Shown: in pieces, positions 37,399-43,664 of the stretch
How the letters are laid out: every line of letters begins with the position of its first letter
How positions within the stretch are numbered: position 1 is the stretch's first letter
Source of the DNA: a virus
Length of the DNA stretch: 43,664 nucleotides
Reading direction: 5' to 3' (one strand)
IMG/VR virus record: IMGVR_UViG_3300032087_001734
Location: 1 to 43,664 of that record
The notes under the pieces: generated by a model
Told to the model about the DNA's origin: nothing
Databases searched by the model: none
The model's input: only the letters and a program-made list of their open reading frames with translations
Translations under genes and position numbers: made by a program

Positions 37399-38220
37399 AT
37401 GTCTGAAGAACAAGTAGTAACTGGGGACGTAATCACAGATGCTCAAGGTGAGCCTCAACGTGAACTACGCCCTGAAGAACAGGAAGCTATCTCTCGTTAC
37501 CGTGAATCACAACAGACTCAAGAAGAGCGTGGTCAAGGTATGCCTGAAGGTTACAACGAAGATGGCACTCCACAGGAAGAATTGATTGGTGGTAAGTTTA
37601 AATCGCAAGACGACTTGCTAAAAGCCTATCAAGAACTTGAGAAGACAAACTCTCAGAAACAGGAAGAACCTAAACAAACTGAGCAGAAAGATACTCAAGA
37701 CAAACCAGCCGATGATGGCTCGTTCTCTGCCGCTAAATACGAACAAGAGTTTGTAGAGAGTGGTAGCCTTTCAGATGATTCTTATGCCGAACTAGAAGCT
37801 AAAGGTTTCTCTCGTCAGCAGGTAGATGCTTATATCAAAGGACAACAAGCATACGCCAGCTCACTACAGAGTGACATTTACTCTTCTGTGGGCGGTCAAG
37901 AGAATTATATTGAAACAATTAACTGGGCATCTGAGAATATGTCACCAGACATAATCAAAGACTACAATGATGCTGTTGACTCTATGGATAAAGATAGAAT
38001 CTTACGTACCCTAGAGTATATGTCGTTGAAGAAGGGACAATCAGCCCCTCGTGAAACTAGACGCTTAGAAGGTGATGCACCTGCGTCTGGTGTCCAACCA
38101 TTTACAAATAAGAATGAATGGCAACGTGCAATGACAGACCGACTTTACGGCAAAGACGCTAAGTACACTAATATGGTTGACCAGCGTTATCTTGCGGCAC
38201 GTAAGAAAGGCATTCTGTAA
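37399..38220 (+). CDS. Capsid scaffolding protein, T7 gp9-like
   Basis: This 273-residue protein is very acidic and rich in Gln and Glu. It has GKFKSQDDLLKAYQELEK near residues 58-75, a common scaffold motif, and a C-terminus (NEWQRAMTDRLYGKDAKY) typical of gp9-like scaffolds, which bind the capsid shell. It lies directly before the major capsid gene apart from a terminator and a tRNA. Confidence 0.9.
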   Translation: MSEEQVVTGDVITDAQGEPQRELRPEEQEAISRYRESQQTQEERGQGMPEGYNEDGTPQEELIGGKFKSQDDLLKAYQELEKTNSQKQEEPKQTEQKDTQDKPADDGSFSAAKYEQEFVESGSLSDDSYAELEAKGFSRQQVDAYIKGQQAYASSLQSDIYSSVGGQENYIETINWASENMSPDIIKDYNDAVDSMDKDRILRTLEYMSLKKGQSAPRETRRLEGDAPASGVQPFTNKNEWQRAMTDRLYGKDAKYTNMVDQRYLAARKKGIL

Positions 38221-38227
38221 CCAGTTA

Positions 38228-38272
38228 GTCCCCTTGGAGCTTTCGTCTCCTTTACTCCTTGGGGGCTTCTTA
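38228..38272 (+). terminator. Terminator-like compound hairpin after scaffold
   Basis: CCCC (38230-38233) can pair with GGGG (38261-38264). An inner GGAG/CTCC stem has loop ctttcgt, and the run cttcttaattt follows. It separates scaffold from the tRNA and capsid gene and may lower scaffold readthrough or process the RNA. Confidence 0.55.
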
Positions 38273-38288
38273 ATTTAAAGGAGTGGTC

Positions 38289-38364
38289 ACGTTTGTAGCT
38301 CAGTGGATAGAGCAACGGTTTGCGATACCGTAGGTCACAGGTTCAAATCCTGTCGAGCGTACCA
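38289..38364 (+). tRNA. tRNA-Arg (anticodon GCG)
   Basis: This 76-nt gene has a full cloverleaf. Acceptor ACGTTTG/CGAGCGT has two G-T pairs, and the D-arm is GCTC-AGTGGATA-GAGC. Anticodon stem ACGGT/ACCGT holds loop TTGCGAT (anticodon 38322-38324), and the T-arm is ACAGG-TTCAAAT-CCTGT. The discriminator is A and CCA is encoded. It would read CGC and CGT; CGT is used heavily in the structural genes. GCG is unusual because bacteria normally read CGN with ACG (inosine). It lies 218 bases upstream of the major capsid gene. Confidence 0.92.
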
Positions 38365-38582
38365 TTTTAAAACCTAACCTGTCCATAAGGACATTCATCA
38401 TAAACAACAGCGAAACCTGTTTAAACTACCATCCCTTGATGCTTGCATTTAGCCAGTATTCGGTAAGCCCTTAATCAGTATGATGCGCCCTGCTTTTGAG
38501 GACAACTTAAAGAGGAAAACTTAATAATAGCTAAAGTGATATTACACAATACACTAAATCCAAACATTTAAGGAAATATATC
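38365..38582 (+). other. Non-coding leader before the major capsid gene
   Basis: Over 200 bases hold no plausible gene. A small GTCC-ATAA-GGAC stem lies near 38380. The segment 38430-38510 has tRNA-like fragments but no foldable cloverleaf. The end is A/T-rich with aagga before the capsid ATG. It may carry a late promoter or a stabilising 5' UTR. Confidence 0.4.
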
Positions 38583-39545
38583 ATGGCTTTAACAGTAAAT
38601 AACATCGGTAACAACAACGGCACTCGTGGTCTTCCTACCGATATGGAAAACGCATTGGAAATCTACTACGGTTCAGTTCTTACTGCATTCGACCGTAAAC
38701 AGGTTTTCCTAGACCTTGTAACTACTAAGTCTATCGACTCTGGTAGCTCTATCTCTATCCCAGTAATCGGTCAGTCTTCTGACGCTGACACTAACACTCA
38801 CGTTCCTGGAACTGAGCTTACTATGTCTGCAATCGCAGTTAAAGAGCGTATCATCAACATCGATGCTCTTGAATACTACGCACTAGCAGTTGACAAGTTT
38901 GAAGAGAAAGTTCTTCACTTTGAAACTCGTGGCGAACTTGCGAAACAGGCTGGTGAAGCACTTGCAGTTAAAATCGACAAAGCTGTTGCGGCGGCGCTTG
39001 TTACTGCATCTCAGACTTCTGGTACTATCGGTGGCGCGGCTGTACAGGCTGACGGTACTGAAGTAAACAACGATGTTATCGATTCTGGTGCTACTCCAAA
39101 AGCTAAAGGCGATGCACTTATCGAAGCTGTATTCGCGGCATCTGCGGCTATGGAAGAAAAAGACGTTGCTGGTGAGAAATACCTTGTTGTATCTCCAGTA
39201 GTATACTCTTACCTTGCACAGTCTGACGCAGTGAACAAAGACATCACTTCTGGCGACAATGGCGGTATCAACAAAGGTACTGTTATGGAAGTTGCTGGTA
39301 TCCGCATCTACAAGTCTAACTACGTACCAGTAGATAGCGCTGTAGACGTTGGTGGTACTAACAAGAAACTGAAAGCTCTTCTATTCACTAGCGAAGCAGT
39401 TGCAGTAGCTAAATTGATGGACGTTACTTCTGAAGTTAACTACATCCCAGAACAGCTTGCTACTCTTATGACTACTTACTACTCTTACGGTATGGGTGTT
39501 CTTAAGCCAGCTTGTTCATGTGTTATCACTGGCGGTAACGCATAA
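38583..39545 (+). CDS. Major capsid protein, T7 gp10-like
   Basis: This 320-residue HK97-fold type protein (T7 gp10A: 345) starts near NNIGNNNGTRGLPTD. It has YYGSVLTAFDRKQVFLDLV at residues about 30-48, SISIPVIGQ and the E-loop-like segment that follows. Codon usage is strongly biased to C-ending and CGT codons, fitting very high expression. It is preceded by the tRNA and leader and followed by a strong terminator. Confidence 0.93.
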   Translation: MALTVNNIGNNNGTRGLPTDMENALEIYYGSVLTAFDRKQVFLDLVTTKSIDSGSSISIPVIGQSSDADTNTHVPGTELTMSAIAVKERIINIDALEYYALAVDKFEEKVLHFETRGELAKQAGEALAVKIDKAVAAALVTASQTSGTIGGAAVQADGTEVNNDVIDSGATPKAKGDALIEAVFAASAAMEEKDVAGEKYLVVSPVVYSYLAQSDAVNKDITSGDNGGINKGTVMEVAGIRIYKSNYVPVDSAVDVGGTNKKLKALLFTSEAVAVAKLMDVTSEVNYIPEQLATLMTTYYSYGMGVLKPACSCVITGGNA

Positions 39546-39566
39546 GGTTAGCTCCAACCTAAACTT

Positions 39567-39590
39567 GGGGAGTCCTTCGGGACTCTCCTT
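39567..39590 (+). terminator. Strong intrinsic terminator after capsid gene
   Basis: GGGGAGTCC, loop TTCG, GGACTCTCC form a 9-bp stem (39567-39588) with one G-T pair, followed by ttgtt. The position corresponds to the T7 terminator after gene 10. A smaller stem AGGTT/AACCT lies at 39545-39560. Confidence 0.8.
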
Positions 39591-39645
39591 GTTAACATAT
39601 ATGTTTATATGAGGACTCGGAGTGTGAACATATATATTAACAAGG
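39587..39645 (+). repeat. 20-bp inverted repeat overlapping the gp11-like ribosome site
   Basis: The arms at 39587-39606 and 39626-39645 match at 18 of 20 positions when one is reversed and complemented, with a 19-base loop. Each arm is itself near-palindromic (AACATATATGTT). The second arm contains the AAGG of the ribosome site for the gene at 39656, so a folded RNA could mask it. Confidence 0.7.
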
Positions 39646-39655
39646 AACAATTAAA

Positions 39656-40222
39656 ATGACAGAAATTGATGCTATCAACAGGATGCTTCGCTACATTGGT
39701 GAGCTTCCTATTCCATCTGATGTAAGTATTGATAGTCTTGATGAGGGTCACGAGGCTGTTCAAGCTCGTACAATTCTTAGCGAAACCCTCCGAGAAGAGC
39801 AAGAAAACAAATGGTGGTTTAATACATTTGACGTAACCTTTACTCCAGATACGGATGGTTACATTACTATGCCTCAAAACATTATTGCTTTTGAGAATAC
39901 AGATTACTTTATGGAAGGTGGTAACCTTTACAGCCGTGACGCTATGACAGGCATCTTTGAAGATGTAGTCGAGCTTACAGTTCGTTATGAAATTACCTTC
40001 GACAACATCCCTGACGTATTCCGTACCTATGTGGTATTGGTTGCGGCTAAACACCTTCATGTATACTTGAACGGTGACGAAACTACACAGAAAGAACTTG
40101 ACAACAAAGTTAACCTACAGCGTGTCAAAGTTGAACGTGAACATTTAAAACAATCTAAATTCAACCTTGTACGTGGTAACCGTCTAATCGATAGGGGTAC
40201 AAACCCTACAGCAATCATCTAG
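39656..40222 (+). CDS. Tail tubular protein A, T7 gp11-like
   Basis: This 188-residue protein (T7 gp11: 196) begins TEIDAINRMLRYIGELPI and contains VQARTILSETLREEQENKWWFNT, both typical of the gp11 gatekeeper ring that joins portal to nozzle. It follows the capsid terminator, and the inverted repeat may control its translation. The next gene starts 9 bases after its stop. Confidence 0.92.
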   Translation: MTEIDAINRMLRYIGELPIPSDVSIDSLDEGHEAVQARTILSETLREEQENKWWFNTFDVTFTPDTDGYITMPQNIIAFENTDYFMEGGNLYSRDAMTGIFEDVVELTVRYEITFDNIPDVFRTYVVLVAAKHLHVYLNGDETTQKELDNKVNLQRVKVEREHLKQSKFNLVRGNRLIDRGTNPTAII

Positions 40223-40231
40223 GAGGGCTAA

Positions 40232-42388
40232 ATGGCTAAAATTAACAAGGTTTACCCTCCTTTCTTCAATGGGGTGTCTCAACAGAACCCTGAATTGGTA
40301 CTTGATAACCAGTGCCGCGAGATGATTAACTGCGTGCCTAACTTGGTTCAGGGCTTGCAGAAACGTCCTCCACTCAAATATGTAACTCATAAAGACTACG
40401 CTACATATCCTGAGATGGAAACAGCTCGTGTATTCCACACCTACGACCGTGGTGAAGGCACTGAAGAATACATCATTATGGAAACTACTGCTAGTGCTAG
40501 TGAGCCTGTACAGGTTTACAATAAAGCTGGCGAGAAGATGAATGTAGAATACAACCCAACTAACGAGGCGGCTGTAAAAGCTTATTTGGCTCATGGTAAC
40601 CTAAAAGGTTTGACCGTACAAGACCGTACTTGGGTATTCTCTAAAGATGCTGTCGTAGACCTTGATTATAGCGTCACTACGCCCCTTAAGTCTAACTACA
40701 CTAAGGAAGCCTTCTACTGGCTCAAACGTGGCTCAGGCGACCGTTTTAACCCCTTCAACTACGGTGTCTATTTGAACGGACACGTTATTGCGTGTAACCC
40801 AGATAAACCTGCTATTGGTGGTACAGATGCTCAAGACCCCGCAACGGGCTTTGAGGATTCAAACTATGCGGCAAGCGACCTAGCGGCTAAGATTAATGCT
40901 TACTCTGATTATAACGCCTCTGTAAATGGTTCTATGATTAAGATTTGGCGTGATGGCTATGCTGACTTTACATTCAGTACATGGGACTCATGGGGTAACC
41001 AAGCGTCTGAAGGCTGGAAAGGCTCAGTCAACAAGATGACAGACCTACCTAAAGAGATGCCGTTTGCTGACACCTATGTAAAAGTATTAGGTGACGAGAA
41101 CAACACATTCACAGATTACTTTGTAAAGTGGAATGGCTCATCTTGGGAAGAGTGTCTTGACCCTGAAGCAGACCGTGGACAGCTAACAAATATGCCTGTT
41201 AAAATGGACAGGACAGCATTGGTTAACGGTGTAGCTACGTTTACATTTGACTTGATTGACTGGTCACTTCCTCGTGTTGGTAATATAGATAACAACCCAG
41301 ACCCTTCATTCCTAGACCGTCAGATTGCTGACATCTTCTTCTATAAGAACCGTCTAGGCATTGCGTCTGAGGATTCTGTATCTTTGACCGAAGCGGCTAA
41401 CTACACAAACTTCTATTCAACAACGGCTGTTGATATTGTAGATACTGATATGATTGATATTACAATTTCTACAAACCAAGCTAGTAAGATTTACTACGCC
41501 AAGCCTTTCAACAACTCGTTGTATATTTTCACTAAGTACGCTCAGTACGAATTGGTGAGTGAAGGTATCTTCAGTCCATCGACCGTTTCTCTGAGTAACA
41601 CTACAAACTACCCAATGGCGATTGATGTAGAGCCAGTAGTTGTCAACGACAGCTTATACTTTATCTCTACAACTGATAACCGCCAGCAACTACGAGAGTA
41701 CATCAAATCTGACAACCTAAGCGTTAAGGGTATCGACTTGAACGTAAGTACACCTACTTACCTCACACGCCCTATTAAAAAGCTTATTGCAGATGGTGTA
41801 TTGGGTTACGTCCTTTGCTGTACAGAAGAAGACTTTGTGTATCTGTACAACTTCGTAGAAGACGGAACTCAGCGTATCCAATCAGCTTGGAGTACGTGGG
41901 AGCTACTACAGGGCTTTGAAGACAGGTCTTCTGAGTTCTTTAATATTGGCTCTACCGTTCTTGTAGTCTGCAAAACAGACACCGACTACCGCTACCATCA
42001 GCTACAGCTAGACTATGTTGTACCTGATGATAATGTGGATACTACTTGGGATACTACTGAAGTAATTGAGTACCCTTATGAGTCAAGTGTCTTGCTCCCA
42101 GACTACTACCCGATGATTGGGGATGTCCGTACTCCTCTCAATAAAACACTTATTAAAAAAGTAACTATTGAGGGTGAAGGGCAGTTTGACGCAGATGTGT
42201 ATCGTAAAGACTACGACCGTACTTACTCAAAGACACACGACAAGTCGATGCGAGACCTTGACTTGCACGTAGCCTCTAAAGTAGGTAACGTAGACATTAC
42301 AATCAAAGACTCTTCTATAAACGATTTTAAAATATCTTCTATTGTTGTTGAGGGTCTACTTACAACAACATCCAGAGAAATGAGGTAA
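40232..42388 (+). CDS. Tail tubular protein B (nozzle), T7 gp12-like
   Basis: This 718-residue protein (T7 gp12: 794) begins KINKVYPPFFNGVSQQNPEL, the conserved start of gp12 nozzle proteins. It contains PSFLDRQIADIFFYKNRLG and the SEGIFSPSTVSLSNTTNYP beta-propeller region. It forms the hexameric tail nozzle. It is 9 bases from gp11 with an aggagg site, and the fibre gene follows 3 bases after its stop. Confidence 0.94.
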   Translation: MAKINKVYPPFFNGVSQQNPELVLDNQCREMINCVPNLVQGLQKRPPLKYVTHKDYATYPEMETARVFHTYDRGEGTEEYIIMETTASASEPVQVYNKAGEKMNVEYNPTNEAAVKAYLAHGNLKGLTVQDRTWVFSKDAVVDLDYSVTTPLKSNYTKEAFYWLKRGSGDRFNPFNYGVYLNGHVIACNPDKPAIGGTDAQDPATGFEDSNYAASDLAAKINAYSDYNASVNGSMIKIWRDGYADFTFSTWDSWGNQASEGWKGSVNKMTDLPKEMPFADTYVKVLGDENNTFTDYFVKWNGSSWEECLDPEADRGQLTNMPVKMDRTALVNGVATFTFDLIDWSLPRVGNIDNNPDPSFLDRQIADIFFYKNRLGIASEDSVSLTEAANYTNFYSTTAVDIVDTDMIDITISTNQASKIYYAKPFNNSLYIFTKYAQYELVSEGIFSPSTVSLSNTTNYPMAIDVEPVVVNDSLYFISTTDNRQQLREYIKSDNLSVKGIDLNVSTPTYLTRPIKKLIADGVLGYVLCCTEEDFVYLYNFVEDGTQRIQSAWSTWELLQGFEDRSSEFFNIGSTVLVVCKTDTDYRYHQLQLDYVVPDDNVDTTWDTTEVIEYPYESSVLLPDYYPMIGDVRTPLNKTLIKKVTIEGEGQFDADVYRKDYDRTYSKTHDKSMRDLDLHVASKVGNVDITIKDSSINDFKISSIVVEGLLTTTSREMR

Positions 42389-42391
42389 TAA

Positions 42392-43664
42392 ATGGAAACT
42401 CCTTCACGACATTCATTTACCCTTAACGGTTCTACGCGAGTCTTTCCGATTCCATCACCGATTAAGGGCGATAACTATTGTCGATTGGAAGTTGACGGCA
42501 CAATTATTAACGACCGTACTAAGTACGACATCGTAAACAACTCTATTGTCTTCGTGGACGCGGCTGATGTACCTGCGGGTAGTCAGCTTGACGTTCTCGT
42601 TGTACAATCAGAGGAAGCCATTGGTCAGCTAACAATCACAACAAACATTGATATTGTTGCGTCTAATATTGCAGACGTAAACACAACTGCTGATGACATT
42701 TCTAATGTTAACACTGTAGCAGGTAACATCACTGACGTTAACCGTGTAGCTACTTCAGCAGACAACTTAGACCGTGTACATACATCTATCGGCAACATTG
42801 ACCGAGTTGATACGTCTATCGACAAGCTAGACCGAGTGTACACTTCGATTGATAAATTAGACCGTGTACATACTTCTGTTGACAATCTTGACCGTGTTCA
42901 CACATCTATTGCTAATGTAGACCGTGTAAATACATCTATTGCGGCAGTTGATACTGTAGCGGCTGACCTTAATGAGCCTGTCTCTGAAATCGAGACTGTA
43001 TCTGGTAGCATTACCAACGTAAACACAGTCGGTACAAACATTGCTAATGTTAACACTGTAGCTGGTATTGATGCTAATGTAACAACTGTAGCAAACAACG
43101 ATACTAACGTAACTACTGTTGCAACTGATATTGCTAATGTTAATACAACTGCTGGCTCTATTGCAAATGTTAATACAACCGCAGGTTCAATCGCAAACGT
43201 AAACACAGTAGCCACTGATATTGCTAACGTAAATACTACCGCTACTAATATTGCTAACGTAAACACTGTTGCTGGTATCGATACCGATGTAACTACTGTT
43301 GCTACCAATAATGCTAACGTATCTACCGTTGCAGGTATCTCTAGCAATGTATCTACCGTTGCTGGTATTTCAGGTAATGTAACTACTGTTGCTACCAATA
43401 ATGCTAACGTAACATCTGTAGCAGACAATATGACTGGTCTGAATACTATTGTTACAAATATGACAGAAATCCTTAATGCTGATACTAATGCGGCTACCGC
43501 TACTACTAAAGCATCTGAGGCTTCTGCTTCGGCTGTGTCTGCGGCTCAGTCTGCGGCATCAGCGGCAAGTGTACTAGATAACTTTGATGACCGTTACCTT
43601 GGTGCTAAAACAGCAGACCCTTCTGTAGATAACGATGGTGACCCTCTAGTAGTAGGTGCATTGT
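42392..43664 (+). CDS. Tail fibre protein, N-terminal part (3' end outside window)
   Basis: 424 codons are open to the right edge. Residues 1-80 form a beta-rich attachment module (RHSFTLNGSTRVFPIPSP, then LEVDGTIINDRTKYDIVNN), a shorter analogue of the T7 gp17 N-terminus that binds the tail. Residues 93-356 are decapeptide repeats (see the repeat entry), then an Ala/Ser coil (ASEASASAVSAAQSAASAA) and FDDRYLGAKT, a common fibre linker. It lies directly after gp12 with a gaggt site. It probably continues into the open frame at window position 1. Confidence 0.88.
   Translation, partial: METPSRHSFTLNGSTRVFPIPSPIKGDNYCRLEVDGTIINDRTKYDIVNNSIVFVDAADVPAGSQLDVLVVQSEEAIGQLTITTNIDIVASNIADVNTTADDISNVNTVAGNITDVNRVATSADNLDRVHTSIGNIDRVDTSIDKLDRVYTSIDKLDRVHTSVDNLDRVHTSIANVDRVNTSIAAVDTVAADLNEPVSEIETVSGSITNVNTVGTNIANVNTVAGIDANVTTVANNDTNVTTVATDIANVNTTAGSIANVNTTAGSIANVNTVATDIANVNTTATNIANVNTVAGIDTDVTTVATNNANVSTVAGISSNVSTVAGISGNVTTVATNNANVTSVADNMTGLNTIVTNMTEILNADTNAATATTKASEASASAVSAAQSAASAASVLDNFDDRYLGAKTADPSVDNDGDPLVVGAL
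42668..43459 (+). repeat. About 25 decapeptide (30-bp) repeats in tail fibre
   Basis: Ten repeats (consensus I-x-N-L/V-D-R-V-H-T-S in the middle of this block; the first units are closer to I-x-N-V-N-T-V-A-x-N) run from residue 93 to 192. A 14-residue break (LNEPVSEIETVSGS) follows. Fifteen repeats (I-A-N-V-N/T-T-V-A-x-x) run from residue 207 to 356. Identical peptides are written with different synonymous codons. The pattern suggests a trimeric beta-helix or coiled shaft. Confidence 0.85.

Noticed and set aside
38289-38364. tRNA gene as an attachment site for lysogeny
   Set aside because: No integrase, excisionase or repressor gene is present, so a translational role is more likely.
38430-38510. 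Second tRNA gene
   Set aside because: Fragments resemble tRNA arms, but I cannot draw an acceptor stem or a T-arm that pairs.
42625-43428. Two minus-strand open frames opposite the fibre repeats
   Set aside because: They mirror the 30-bp repeats of the fibre gene and have repetitive low-complexity products; all supported genes are on the + strand.
42668-43459. CRISPR array from the 30-bp periodicity
   Set aside because: There are no spacers; the period is a decapeptide repeat within an open frame, with diverging codons.

Overview
The window is almost a whole genome of a virulent T7-like podovirus (Autographiviridae type), probably from an aquatic habitat. It has a single-subunit RNA polymerase, a T7-type DNA polymerase, a primase-helicase, an acidic-tailed SSB, and the T7 order of portal, scaffold, capsid, two tail tubular proteins, fibre, internal core and terminase. 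Every supported protein gene is on the + strand. I see no integrase, repressor or other lysogeny gene. The host is probably a gammaproteobacterium: the inferred early leader carries a boxA of the kind found in gammaproteobacterial rRNA operons.

The sequence is permuted relative to the virion. Both window edges lie inside what looks like one tail-fibre gene, with its 5' part at 42392-43664 and its 3' part at 1-1102. A piece of unknown length is missing between them. By analogy with T7, the physical ends should lie in the roughly 1.1 kb non-coding stretch 13949-15041, between the large terminase gene and the first early gene.

Layout: (1) 1-4050, fibre and adhesin genes with an HNH homing endonuclease; (2) 3823-5133, small membrane proteins that form a likely lysis cassette; (3) 5136-11907, internal core proteins, with the gp16 role apparently split into a separate lysozyme and a large protein; (4) 11907-13948, small and large terminase; (5) 13949-15041, end region with a 10-bp-phased octamer array, a C/A-rich alternating tract, an rRNA-like promoter, a boxA and a long leader; (6) 15042-21110, small early genes including a C39-like putative cysteine protease, a GP88-like protein, glutaredoxin, thyX and phoH; (7) 21111-23639, phage RNA polymerase, followed by a second phased octamer array where T7 has its primary origin; (8) 23779-34517, replication and nucleotide metabolism (SSB, RusA-like resolvase, primase-helicase, DNA polymerase, MazG-like, DUF3310, nrdA, nrdB, ClpP-like protease, two exonucleases); (9) 34601-43664, head and tail morphogenesis, with one tRNA gene just before the major capsid gene.

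The likely programme is as follows. Host RNA polymerase starts at the rRNA-like promoter near 14.6 kb and may be helped by boxA antitermination across the early genes. The phage polymerase then transcribes the replication and structural genes. ThyX, NrdA/NrdB, glutaredoxin, the MazG-like protein and the DUF3310 protein supply or clean up nucleotides for replication. Hairpins with UUCG or GNRA loops between genes probably tune transcript levels. The most interesting non-genic signals are the two phased octamer arrays, the alternating purine-pyrimidine tract, the boxA leader, a hairpin that may mask the ribosome site of the tail tubular A gene, and a tRNA with the unusual anticodon GCG.
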